Below, piece after piece: positions 47,017-55,294 of a stretch of DNA of 64,000 nucleotides. The stretch comes from Paenibacillus sp. Its GTDB lineage: Bacteria > Bacillota > Bacilli > Paenibacillales > YIM-B00363. Every line of letters begins with the position of its first letter. Within the stretch, counting starts at the first letter, position 1. The notes under the pieces are model-generated. The model was not told the origin of the DNA. It did not search any database and was given only the letters and a program-made list of their open reading frames with translations. The stretch spans positions 175,103 to 239,102 of the forward strand of contig NZ_DASQNA010000022.1 in assembly GCF_035645195.1 (NCBI RefSeq), given 5' to 3'. The position numbers and the translations under genes are program-made.

Positions 47017-48663
47017 ATGTATACGAGAGAAGAAGCTTTGCGGCAGCTGGCGGAGACGGAGTACGACGTGTTGGTCGTGGGCGGCGGCATTACAGGGGCG
47101 GGCATCGCGCTGGACGCGCAGACGCGGGGCATGAAGACGGCGCTCGTCGAGATGCAGGATTTTGCGGCCGGCACGTCCAGCCGCTCGACGAAGCTGGTGC
47201 ACGGGGGGCTTCGGTACTTGAAGCAGCTCGAGGTGCGCATGGTGGCGGAGGTCGGCCGAGAGCGGGCGGTCGTGTACGAGAACGGGCCGCACGTGACGAC
47301 GCCCGAGTGGATGCTGCTGCCGATTTACCGCGGCGGTACGTTCGGGCGGTTCGCGACGTCGCTCGGGCTGTACGTGTATGACCGGCTGGCGGACGTGAAG
47401 CGGTCGGAGCGGCGGACGATGCTCGGGAGCGCCGAGGTGCTCGAGAAGGAGCCGCTGTTGAAACGGGACGGTTTGCTCGGCGGGGGGCGGTACGTGGAGT
47501 ATCGGACGGACGATGCGCGGCTGACGATTGAGGTGATGAAAAAGGCGGCCGACGCCGGCGCGGTCTGCGTCAATTACGCGAAAGCGGAGGAACTGCTTTA
47601 CGGCGCAGACGGGAAGCTGCGCGGGGCGCGCGTCGTCGATCGGCGCACGGGGGCCTCTTGCGAGGTGCGCGCGCGCGTCGTCGTCAACGCGGCCGGGCCT
47701 TGGGTCGACGCGCTGCGGGAGCAGGACCGGTCCAAGCAGGGGAAGACGGTGCGGCTGACGAAGGGCGTTCACCTCGTGTTCGACGGGGCGCGCTTTCCGC
47801 TGCGGCAGGCGGTGTACTTCGACACGCCGGACGGGCGCATGGTGTTCGCGATTCCGCGCGACGGGAAGACGTACGTCGGCACGACCGACACCGACTACGC
47901 CGGCGACCCGGCTTCTCCGCGCATGTCGCTTGCGGACCGGACGTATTTGCTCGCTGCGGCGAACGCGATGTTCCCGGCGCTGCGGTTGACGGCCTCCGAC
48001 GTCGAGTCGAGCTGGGCGGGCCTTCGGCCGCTCGTCTACGAGGAAGGGAAGGCGCCGTCCGAGGTGTCGCGCCGGGACGAGATCTTTGTTTCGCCGTCCG
48101 GGCTCGTGACGATCGCGGGCGGCAAGCTGACGGGCTATCGGAAGATGGCGGAGACCGTCGTCGACCGGCTCGCGGCGCGGCTCGCGGCATCCGGCGCCGG
48201 ACCGTTCGGCCCGTGCGTCACCCGAACGCTGCCGATTTCGGGCGGCGACGTCGGCGGCTCGGCGGGCTGGGCGGCGTTCGCGCAGGCGCGGATGGTCGAG
48301 GCGCAGGCGGCCGGGCTGCCGCTCGACGCGGCCGCGCGCATCGCCCGCCGGTACGGCTCTAACGCGCCGGAGGTGATGCGGTACGCTTCCAGCGGTCGGT
48401 CGCCGGATGTACGCGCGGGGCTGCCGCTCGACGTGTACGGCATGCTGATGTACGCGATCGAGCGGGAAATGGCGCTGACGCCGGCCGATTTCTGGGTGCG
48501 GCGTACGGGAGATTTGTACTTCGACATCGCGCGCGTGCGGAAGTGGGGGGACGCCTCGGTCGAGGCGATGGCCCGGAAGCTCGGCTATTCGCCGGAGGAG
48601 AAGCGCCGCGCGAAAGCGGAGCTGGATCGCCTCGTGCTGGAGGCGACGGAGCCGGAGACGTGA
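47017..48663 (+). CDS. glpD: Glycerol-3-phosphate dehydrogenase (aerobic, FAD)
   Basis: The 548-residue flavoenzyme has the FAD-binding dinucleotide motif VLVVGGGITGAGIALDA (about residues 19-35), TSSRSTKLVHGGLRYLKQLE, VVNAAGPWVDALR, GTTDTDYAGDP, and a C-terminal DAO-C domain. It oxidises glycerol-3-phosphate to dihydroxyacetone phosphate and feeds electrons to quinone at the membrane. ATG 47017 (MYTREEALRQL) is chosen; an upstream in-frame extension from 46897 runs through the leader terminator and is rejected. Expression is probably GlpP-controlled. Confidence 0.96.
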   Translation: MYTREEALRQLAETEYDVLVVGGGITGAGIALDAQTRGMKTALVEMQDFAAGTSSRSTKLVHGGLRYLKQLEVRMVAEVGRERAVVYENGPHVTTPEWMLLPIYRGGTFGRFATSLGLYVYDRLADVKRSERRTMLGSAEVLEKEPLLKRDGLLGGGRYVEYRTDDARLTIEVMKKAADAGAVCVNYAKAEELLYGADGKLRGARVVDRRTGASCEVRARVVVNAAGPWVDALREQDRSKQGKTVRLTKGVHLVFDGARFPLRQAVYFDTPDGRMVFAIPRDGKTYVGTTDTDYAGDPASPRMSLADRTYLLAAANAMFPALRLTASDVESSWAGLRPLVYEEGKAPSEVSRRDEIFVSPSGLVTIAGGKLTGYRKMAETVVDRLAARLAASGAGPFGPCVTRTLPISGGDVGGSAGWAAFAQARMVEAQAAGLPLDAAARIARRYGSNAPEVMRYASSGRSPDVRAGLPLDVYGMLMYAIEREMALTPADFWVRRTGDLYFDIARVRKWGDASVEAMARKLGYSPEEKRRAKAELDRLVLEATEPET

Positions 48664-48669
48664 TGATCG

Positions 48670-48710
48670 AACGCCCCGAGACGGCGAATGCCGCTTCGGG
48701 GCGTTGTCTA
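48670..48710 (+). terminator. Terminator after glpD
   Basis: A 10-bp perfect stem AACGCCCCGA (48670-48679) / TCGGGGCGTT (48696-48705) is followed by GTCTATTTTA. It lies between the convergent glpD and FliD-like genes. Confidence 0.75.
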
Positions 48711-48712
48711 TT

Positions 48713-49948
48713 TTAATACGTCTTGTCGAGCAGCAGTCCGTTCATGCCGAGCCAAGCCGGATACGCGCCTAGCCGCGGCGCGTAAAGCGGGAGCCCCGCT
48801 TGCGCCGCGCGAAGGTTCGGATGGAGCAGCGCCGACGTCGGAGCGGCCGCGATCGCTGCGGCGATCCGGTCGATCGCGCCGGCCAGTCCGCCGGACCCGG
48901 TCAGCTTGCGGACCGTTTCCCCGTAGCGGCTCGTCAGCGCGTCGGCCAGCCGCTCTTCGTCGACGGCGAGCGCCCCGTCCGGCAGCCTGCGGATGCCGGC
49001 GTCCTCGAGGCCGTCGGCCGGCAGCCGCGCGACGAGCCGCGCCGTCGCCGGGTGCAGCGCGCCGGAGGCGGCGGCGGCGCTGCCGAGCAGCGCGTTGTAC
49101 GCGCCGGCCAGCTCCTTCGCCGCATTCGCAGCCGCGGACGCGTCCGGGCCGACGGTGAGCCGCACCGGCTCGCCGCCCGCACGCTTCAGCGTCGCCAGCA
49201 CGCGGCCGTTATCGAGCGGCACCGTGTTGGACGACGACGTGCGCGCCTCGCCGCCGTTCACGCGGTAGCGCGCGTCGACCGCGGCTTCCGTCGCCGCGTC
49301 GATGCCGCTGTCCGCCGCCGCGCTGCCCGCGACGTCGCGTACCTCGAACGCGTAGTCCGAGCCGGTGCCCGGCGCGGTCAGCTGCAGCCGCACCGTGCCG
49401 CCCGCCGCGTCGCGGATGACCGATGCGCGCGCTTCGGCGCCGGACGCGCGGATCGCGTCGCGCAGCTTGCCGAGCGCGGCGGCGTTCGTATCCGCCGCGT
49501 CGATGCGCGCCTCGGCGTACGTCGTCCGCCCGGCGGTCGCGATCGCCAGCCGGTGCGCGCCGGCTGCGAAGCCGCCTCGCTGCTCCGCCGGGAGCGCCCG
49601 GCCGGCGTTCCGCTGCGCCGCCGCGACGCGCTCGACGACGATGTCGTACGCGTCCGGCTTCGCCCGCTCCGTCGCCGCCGCCGTCGCCGCGTCGGGGTTC
49701 GACGACGCGGCCGTCATTCGCTCGAACACGCCGCTCCTCGCCCGCAGCGCCGCGGCGCGCGCCGCGTCCGCGCGGGCGGCGACGTCGCCGAGCCGTTCGG
49801 CGGCGGAGGCGGCGAAGCCGAGCAGCGCGTTCGCGTCCGGCATTCGGTACGACGCGGCGTGCGGGCGGGCCGCCGCCGCGGAGGCGGACGCTTGGTACCA
49901 CTGCTCCGTATATCGATATTGCTGGATCGCCGATTCGGGGATTCGCAC
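48713..49948 (-). CDS. FliD-like flagellar hook-associated protein, orphan
   Basis: The 411-residue, very Ala/Arg-rich protein has a central stretch YRVNGGEARTSSSN followed by TVPLDNGRVLATLKRAG, the pattern of the FliD (flagellar cap, HAP2) D2/D3 region. Helical N- and C-terminal parts (DALTSRYGETVRKLTGSGGLAGAID) fit a filament-associated protein. The N terminus lacks the canonical FliD opening and the length is at the short end, so it may be a specialised paralogue. No other flagellar gene lies in the window. Codon use at Ala/Gly positions is extremely GC-biased compared with neighbours. Confidence 0.7.
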   Translation of the reverse strand: MRIPESAIQQYRYTEQWYQASASAAAARPHAASYRMPDANALLGFAASAAERLGDVAARADAARAAALRARSGVFERMTAASSNPDAATAAATERAKPDAYDIVVERVAAAQRNAGRALPAEQRGGFAAGAHRLAIATAGRTTYAEARIDAADTNAAALGKLRDAIRASGAEARASVIRDAAGGTVRLQLTAPGTGSDYAFEVRDVAGSAAADSGIDAATEAAVDARYRVNGGEARTSSSNTVPLDNGRVLATLKRAGGEPVRLTVGPDASAAANAAKELAGAYNALLGSAAAASGALHPATARLVARLPADGLEDAGIRRLPDGALAVDEERLADALTSRYGETVRKLTGSGGLAGAIDRIAAAIAAAPTSALLHPNLRAAQAGLPLYAPRLGAYPAWLGMNGLLLDKTY

Positions 49949-50065
49949 CAGAACCGCCTCGTTTCTCCATGAAATCGAAGAGAATTCTGCTTCCAGTATA
50001 CACCTAGCCAGTTGCTGTATGGTATATTATTCCGGTCGAAATTACGGTGGAACGGGGGACGGGGC

Positions 50066-50566
50066 ATGAACACGGAAGTAACCGTGCGATGGTCGAGGGA
50101 GGAAGACATCCCGGCGCTCGCGGCGCTGAACAACCGGGTTTGGAACGAAACCAATTCGCCGCATGTCGCCGAAGTGACCGAAGCGGAGTACCGGGAGCGT
50201 CATGCGGTCGGCAGCGGGCTGGTGGCCGTCGCGAACGGCGCGGTGTGCGGCTTGATCGTATGGCGCACCCCGTCCCGCATGGAGAGCAACGCCCATGTCG
50301 CCGAGCTCGCGATCGCGGTCGATCCCGATTTCCAAGGGCTCGGCATCGGCCGCAAGCTGGTGGAGGCGGCTTGCGTCGAGGCGAAGGCGCAAGGGAAGCG
50401 GAAGCTGAGCCTGCGCGTCATGTCGACGAACGAGAAGGCGATCGCGTTTTACGAGAAGCTGGGCTTCCGCGCGCAAGGCCGGCTCGTGGACGAATTTTGC
50501 ATCGGCGGCCGGTACGTGGACGATATTCTAATGTATAAAATGCTGCACGACGACGCGGGCCGGTAA
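50066..50566 (+). CDS. GNAT-family N-acetyltransferase
   Basis: The 166-residue protein has acetyl-CoA-binding motif A, ELAIAVDPDFQGLGIGRKLVE (about residues 75-95), and the C-terminal IAFYEKLGFRAQGRL typical of RimI-like GNAT enzymes. ATG 50066 has GGGGGACGGGG upstream; an in-frame extension to 50012 is rejected. Acceptor substrate is unknown. The gene is divergent from the FliD-like gene with a 117-bp gap. Confidence 0.9.
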   Translation: MNTEVTVRWSREEDIPALAALNNRVWNETNSPHVAEVTEAEYRERHAVGSGLVAVANGAVCGLIVWRTPSRMESNAHVAELAIAVDPDFQGLGIGRKLVEAACVEAKAQGKRKLSLRVMSTNEKAIAFYEKLGFRAQGRLVDEFCIGGRYVDDILMYKMLHDDAGR

Positions 50567-50634
50567 GACGGGAGGATCCCCCGGAAGCCGGACCGCTTTT
50601 GCGGCTGATCGCGCTAATCGGGGCGTCGCCTTTT

Positions 50635-50743
50635 GGGCGCGGGTGGCGCCTTGGCCGGGTGGAACGGGCCTTCGCCGGGCGAATAAGCCCGCACTGGCCG
50701 GTGGCGTCGCCGCCTTTTGGCGCTTCAGCCGCCCGCCTGCCGC
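50635..50743. repeat. GC-rich repeat block, copy A
   Basis: This segment of about 109 bp reads GGGCGC...TGGCGCCTTGGCCG...GGCGAATAAGCCCGC...CCGCCTGCCGC. It recurs with several substitutions at 50979-51089. The two copies flank the tandem palindromes in the 669-bp gap 50567-51235. I see no gene in this gap. Confidence 0.75.
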
Positions 50744-50771
50744 AACGGTGCGCCCCCCGCTACCGCGCGAG

Positions 50772-50967
50772 CGCCCCTCCCTCGGGCGAAGATGGGTAGG
50801 GAGTACGCATAATAAGGAACCGGTGGTTCCATAACAAGCGTACCTCCTACCCATAAGCCCGCGCTGGCTGGGGGCGTCGCCCCTCCCTCGGGCGAAGATG
50901 GGTAGGGAGTACGCATAATAAGGAACCGGTGGTTCCATAACAAGCGTACCTCCTACCCATAAGCCCG
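50772..50967. repeat. Tandem 90-bp repeats each containing a 63-bp palindrome
   Basis: Bases 50772-50861 and 50878-50967 are the same 90-bp unit with a 106-bp period. Each holds a near-perfect palindrome (50792-50854 and 50898-50960). It opens ATGGGTAGGGAGTACGC, has GGAACCGGTGGTTCC at the centre, and closes GCGTACCTCCTACCCAT. A transcript would fold into a long hairpin. Confidence 0.9.
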
Positions 50968-50978
50968 TGTCGGTCGTT

Positions 50979-51089
50979 GGGCGCAGGGGTGGCGCCTTGG
51001 CCGGTGCGGCGGCCCTCCGCCAGGCGAATAAGCCCGCGCTGGCGGGTGGTGTCGCCGCCACTAGGGCGCTGCAGCCCCCCGCCTGCCGC
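50979..51089. repeat. GC-rich repeat block, copy B
   Basis: This is the second copy of the block at 50635-50743, diverged but with the same order of GGCGCCTTGGCCG, AGGCGAATAAGCCCGC and CCGCCTGCCGC. The motif ATAAGCCCGCGCTGGC also follows the first palindrome, linking all parts of the array. Confidence 0.75.
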
Positions 51090-51235
51090 GCAGCCGCACG
51101 GATGCCCCCGCCTGCTTCGCGGTGCGCGCCCGCCCTCCGCAAACCCGCGCTGGCACGAGGTTGTCATTTACGAAACCGGCACGTACCGCTATACTGGGGT
51201 ATTGAAACGCGGGTAGAAACGAAGGGGGAAGACCC

Positions 51236-53011
51236 ATGAGTTTCGTCACGAAATTGAAAGCGCTTTATCAAAATTTGCGCATCAAACATAAAGTGATCGT
51301 CCTGATTGCCAGCGTCATGCTGCTGGTCTGCTTGAGCGGGACGGCGGTGTTCCAATACGTCTTCGACGTATACGACCGCGAGCTGTACGCGCAGGCTTCG
51401 CAATCGCTGAACACGTCATCCTTCGGGGTGGAGACCGAGCTGCGCAAAATGGAGCGGCTGTCGTTCCGCATCGCCACCGACCCGATGATCCAGCAATATT
51501 TGCTGGATGTAAGAGACGAAAGCACGAATTACGACCAATTCCTTACGTCCACGGAGCTGCGCAACCGGATGGTGGAGCTCGGCGGCTTCGAGAAATACGT
51601 GCTGTCGATTCAGCTGCACGACATCGAAGATTTCGAATACCGCACGGGCAACCAAGCGATCACGACTCCGGAGGCGCGCATGCGGATGATCGCGAAGGAG
51701 GCCGCGGAGGCGTCCGGCGGCAACCGGTGGATTTATCCGGACGAGAACGACCGAGCGCTGTCGGCGGCGCGGGAAGTTCGCTCGTACCGCAATCTCGAGC
51801 TCGACCGGATCGGCTTGCTGGCGGTTCGCATCGACCTGTCGGCCATCGCGCTCGATTACACGCGGGGCATTAACGCCGACGGCGCGCACTTCGTCGTGAT
51901 GAGCGATGGACAAGCGATTCTTCCGACGGAGACGGAGCTGCCGTTCCCTGCGGAGGAGCTCAACCGCCATCTGACGCAGCGGAGCGGGTACGACATCCTT
52001 GCGCTCGGGGGCGATCGGTACTTTCTGACGTACGCGAAGTCAAGTTACATCCCATGGACGTATATCGTGCTAATGCCGTACGAGGAGTTGTTCCGGGCGA
52101 TTTTGACGGTGAAAAACATCGTTCTCGCCGTATTCGCCTCGCTCTTCCTGGCGGCGGTCGTGTTTTCCGTCCGGTTCGCGAAAGGCATCACGGGTCCGAT
52201 CGAAAGCCTCAACGCGAAAATGAAAAACGTGCAGAAAGGCAACTTCACGTATGAAGAAGAGCCCGGGGAGCGGCATTTCCCGATGGACGAGACCGGGCAA
52301 ATGCACCGCAATTTTCGTATCATGCTAGACCGCATCAACGAGTTGATCAATGAAAATTTCAAAAAGCAGCTGGCGATCAAGGAGTCCGAATTCAAGGCGC
52401 TGCAGTCGCAGATCAATCCGCACTTTCTGTACAACACGCTCGAATCGATCAATTGGAGCGCGAAAATCAGCGGGCAGCGCGATATTTCCACGATGGTCGA
52501 ATCGCTCGGGTATTTGCTGCGCAGCGCGATCAGCCACAAAAACCCGCTCATTCCGCTGAAGGAAGAGCTCGAGATGCTGCGGCACTACGTCGCCATCCAG
52601 CGCGTGCGGTACGAGGAGAGGCTCGATTTCGAAGCCGACGTGCCGCCGGAGCTCGAGGGGTGCATCGTGCCGAAAATGACGCTGCAGCCGATCGTCGAGA
52701 ACGCGATCCATTACGGCGTCGAGCGCATGATCGACCCTTGCCGCATCCGCGTCCGCGCGGACGTCGCGGAGGGCCGAATCCGGCTCGTCGTCGAGGACGA
52801 AGGTCCGGGCATGACGAAGCAGGCGCTGGAGCAGTGGCGGGCGGGCGAGCTGCCGACGCGCGGCTCGGGCATCGGACTTCGCAATATCGACGAGCGGATT
52901 CGGCTCATGTTCGGCGAGGAGTACGGTCTTACGCTGGAGAGCGAGTACGGGGCGGGCACGCGGGTGACCGTGACGCTGCCGCTTGATCGGGAGGAGGAGC
53001 AACATGTATAA
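51236..53011 (+). CDS. YesM-type sensor histidine kinase
   Basis: The 591-residue kinase has helices at about 19-41 and 288-310, an extracellular sensor between them, HAMP, the phospho-acceptor His396 in QINPHFLYNTL, and a GHKL ATPase domain (VEDEGPGMTKQALEQW). The partner regulator overlaps its stop by 8 bp. Unlike the other two pairs in the window, no transporter or hydrolase gene is adjacent, so the regulon is elsewhere. GGGGGAAG precedes the ATG. Confidence 0.95.
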   Translation: MSFVTKLKALYQNLRIKHKVIVLIASVMLLVCLSGTAVFQYVFDVYDRELYAQASQSLNTSSFGVETELRKMERLSFRIATDPMIQQYLLDVRDESTNYDQFLTSTELRNRMVELGGFEKYVLSIQLHDIEDFEYRTGNQAITTPEARMRMIAKEAAEASGGNRWIYPDENDRALSAAREVRSYRNLELDRIGLLAVRIDLSAIALDYTRGINADGAHFVVMSDGQAILPTETELPFPAEELNRHLTQRSGYDILALGGDRYFLTYAKSSYIPWTYIVLMPYEELFRAILTVKNIVLAVFASLFLAAVVFSVRFAKGITGPIESLNAKMKNVQKGNFTYEEEPGERHFPMDETGQMHRNFRIMLDRINELINENFKKQLAIKESEFKALQSQINPHFLYNTLESINWSAKISGQRDISTMVESLGYLLRSAISHKNPLIPLKEELEMLRHYVAIQRVRYEERLDFEADVPPELEGCIVPKMTLQPIVENAIHYGVERMIDPCRIRVRADVAEGRIRLVVEDEGPGMTKQALEQWRAGELPTRGSGIGLRNIDERIRLMFGEEYGLTLESEYGAGTRVTVTLPLDREEEQHV

Positions 53012-54563
53012 AGTGCTTTTGGTCGACGACGAGCGGATGATCATCGAGGGCATCTCCCGCGTCATGAAATGGGACGAATACGGCACCGAGCTCGCGGGCA
53101 CGGCGCGCAACGGCGTGGAAGCGCTCGATTTTATATTAGAGCATCAGCCGGACATCGTCATTACGGATATTCGCATGCCGGGCCTCGACGGGTTAGAGCT
53201 GATCGCGCGCGTGCGGGAGCAGGAAATCGATGTGCCGTTCATCGTGCTGTCGGGCTTCGGGGAGTTCGAATACGCCCGCAGCGCCATGCAGTACGGCGTC
53301 AAACATTATTTGCTCAAGCCGAGCAGCGAGGAGGCGATCGGCCGGTCGCTCGGCGAGGTCGTCGCGGAGCTCGACATGCGCCGGAACAAGGAGCAGTTCG
53401 TCTCCCGCATGGAAGCCGAGTATAAGAAAGTGATGCCGCACGCGAAGGAGCAGCTGCTTAAGGAATTCGTCATGAACAAAACGTACGGACGGAGCGACTG
53501 GGAGCGGTACCGCAGCTTGTTCGGCATCCCGATCGAGGAGCGGGTGCGTCTCGCTCTGTTCCAACCGGAGGAAGCGTGCGAGTTCGAGCATTTGTTCGCG
53601 CTGAAAAACATTGCGGAAGATATTCTCGGCTCGAACAGGTTGCTGCTCGGCACGACGATCGGCCAGCATGTGCTGCTGCTCGTTCGCGACGAGGGAGAGA
53701 GCGGCACGCTCGCAGTCGATCTCGGCGCGATTAAAACCGTCTTCGGCAGCTTCTACAAAATGGACGCGACGGTCGCGCTGAGCGAGCCCGACGAGCTGGC
53801 GAACGCCCGCGCGATGTACCGCGAGACGCTCGAGTGCTTAAATCATCGCTTCTATCTCGGCGAGGGCAGCTTGATTACGAAGCGGGACATCGCCGGCGGC
53901 GACGAACGAAGCGGCGAGGCGGAGCGCGAAATCGAGATCGACGAAGAGCGGCTCGCAATGCTGATCCGTTCGGGGCGGGTAGAGGACGCCGCGGCGTTCG
54001 TCGACGAATTTTTCGGCAGGCTGACGTCGCTTCGCATCGGCGCCGAGGTAGCGAAATCTTATGCGATCACGCTGTTCATGGCGGCCGTCCGGCAGGACGC
54101 CGCGCGGCTCGACGAGCATATGGAGGAGCTGACGAAGCTGGGCGGCGCGATGACGCTGCAGTCGCTCCGCGAGACGGTCGAGTCGACGGTGCGGGCTATC
54201 GCTCTTCGCCATTACGAAAGCAACAAGAAAAAGCATTCCTCCATCGTGCAGAAGGTGCTCGACATTATCGAGGCGAACCTCGGCAACCCGTCGCTGACGC
54301 TGAACAGCGTCGCGGGGGAGATGCTGTACATGAACCCGGACTATTTGGGCAAACTGTTCAAGAAGGAAGTCGGGGAAAAGTTCTCCAACTACGTCATGAA
54401 AGCGCGGATGGATAAGGCGATCGAGTCGATTTTGCAAACCGACGACGTCAAAGTGTTCGAGCTCGCCGAGCGGCTCGGCTTCGGCGACAATCCGCAATAT
54501 TTCAGCAAAGTATTTAAAAAATATACCGGGTATTCTCCCTCGGAATTCAAAAGGGCGCCGTAA
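53004..54563 (+). CDS. YesN-type response regulator, AraC HTH
   Basis: The 519-residue regulator has a receiver with Asp55 (VITDIRMPGLDG), a middle region at about 130-400, and a C-terminal AraC domain (about 415-517, ending YFSKVFKKYTGYSPSEFKR). ATG 53004 is chosen with GGAGGAGG upstream, within the 3' end of the kinase gene; the frame opens earlier but without a ribosome site. The last codons form one arm of a bidirectional terminator. Confidence 0.95.
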   Translation: MYKVLLVDDERMIIEGISRVMKWDEYGTELAGTARNGVEALDFILEHQPDIVITDIRMPGLDGLELIARVREQEIDVPFIVLSGFGEFEYARSAMQYGVKHYLLKPSSEEAIGRSLGEVVAELDMRRNKEQFVSRMEAEYKKVMPHAKEQLLKEFVMNKTYGRSDWERYRSLFGIPIEERVRLALFQPEEACEFEHLFALKNIAEDILGSNRLLLGTTIGQHVLLLVRDEGESGTLAVDLGAIKTVFGSFYKMDATVALSEPDELANARAMYRETLECLNHRFYLGEGSLITKRDIAGGDERSGEAEREIEIDEERLAMLIRSGRVEDAAAFVDEFFGRLTSLRIGAEVAKSYAITLFMAAVRQDAARLDEHMEELTKLGGAMTLQSLRETVESTVRAIALRHYESNKKKHSSIVQKVLDIIEANLGNPSLTLNSVAGEMLYMNPDYLGKLFKKEVGEKFSNYVMKARMDKAIESILQTDDVKVFELAERLGFGDNPQYFSKVFKKYTGYSPSEFKRAP

Positions 54564-54575
54564 ATCGGCGCCCTT
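54551..54575. terminator. Bidirectional terminator between convergent two-component genes
   Basis: The 9-bp perfect stem AAGGGCGCC (54551-54559) / GGCGCCCTT (54567-54575) has a 7-nt loop that contains the stop codon of the YesN gene. On the reverse strand a TTTTG tract follows; on the forward strand TTGTTC. Confidence 0.8.
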
Positions 54576-54577
54576 GT

Positions 54578-55270
54578 TCATGTTCCGAATCGCTCTTTGA
54601 TCAGCCGCGCAGCGTCGGATCGGCCCGACGCGCCTAAAGTTTTCAAGATGAGGCTGATATAGTTTTTTACCGTGCCGATCGACAAATGGAGAGCGTCGGC
54701 GATCTCGGCGTTGCTTCGGTCCTGCAGCAGCAAATAAATAATTTGCCGCTCTCGCGCGGAGAACTGGGCGCCGAGCTTCTCCCAGGGCTGCCGATCGGCA
54801 AGGCGTGCGATGTCGTCTTCCGTCATCTCCGTTGGCTGCGTTTCTAGCCGGGCGAAGCCTTCGGACAGCTTCCCCGCGATCGAGTTCGGCATCACCAATT
54901 GGCCGGAAACCACGGATTGAATCGCTCTGACGATGTCGGCCGTCTCCCAATCCTTCAGGATAAACCCGCTGGCCCCCGCGATCATCGCCTTGATGATCAG
55001 CTCGTCGTCGCGCTGCGACGTCAGAATCAATATATGCATGCTGGGATGGCTGCCCTTAATGAGTCTGGCCGCTTCCAACCCGTTCATATCCGGCATGTGC
55101 AGGTCCAGCAGGACGACGTCGGGTTTTGCGGCCGACGCCAGTTCGACGGCTGTCCGCCCGTCCCGCGCCGTGCCGACGACCTCGAACCCCTCTTGGAGTT
55201 CAAGGATCGTTTGGAACCCGTCCCGTATAATCGAATGATCGTCCGCTATCATGAGTTTGATTGGTTTCAC
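54578..55270 (-). CDS. NarL/LuxR-type response regulator
   Basis: The 230-residue regulator has a receiver domain with Asp56 (VVLLDLHMPDMNG) and a C-terminal LuxR helix-turn-helix (about 165-225, with SARERQIIYLLLQDRSNAEIADALHLSIGTVKNYIS). It is downstream of its kinase gene in a two-gene reverse operon (24-bp gap). The divergent SLH protein gene is a possible target. Confidence 0.95.
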   Translation of the reverse strand: MKPIKLMIADDHSIIRDGFQTILELQEGFEVVGTARDGRTAVELASAAKPDVVLLDLHMPDMNGLEAARLIKGSHPSMHILILTSQRDDELIIKAMIAGASGFILKDWETADIVRAIQSVVSGQLVMPNSIAGKLSEGFARLETQPTEMTEDDIARLADRQPWEKLGAQFSARERQIIYLLLQDRSNAEIADALHLSIGTVKNYISLILKTLGASGRSDAARLIKERFGT

Positions 55271-55294
55271 CTATGCCGACACCTCTGGTGTGAA

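Noticed and set aside
50772..50967. CRISPR array
   Set aside because: There are only two large palindromic units with a 16-bp spacer and no cas genes. The unit size and symmetry do not fit CRISPR.
50528..51249. Several short Arg/Pro/Ala-rich frames in the repeat array
   Set aside because: They arise from the GC-rich repeats, have no conserved motif and contain the palindromes.
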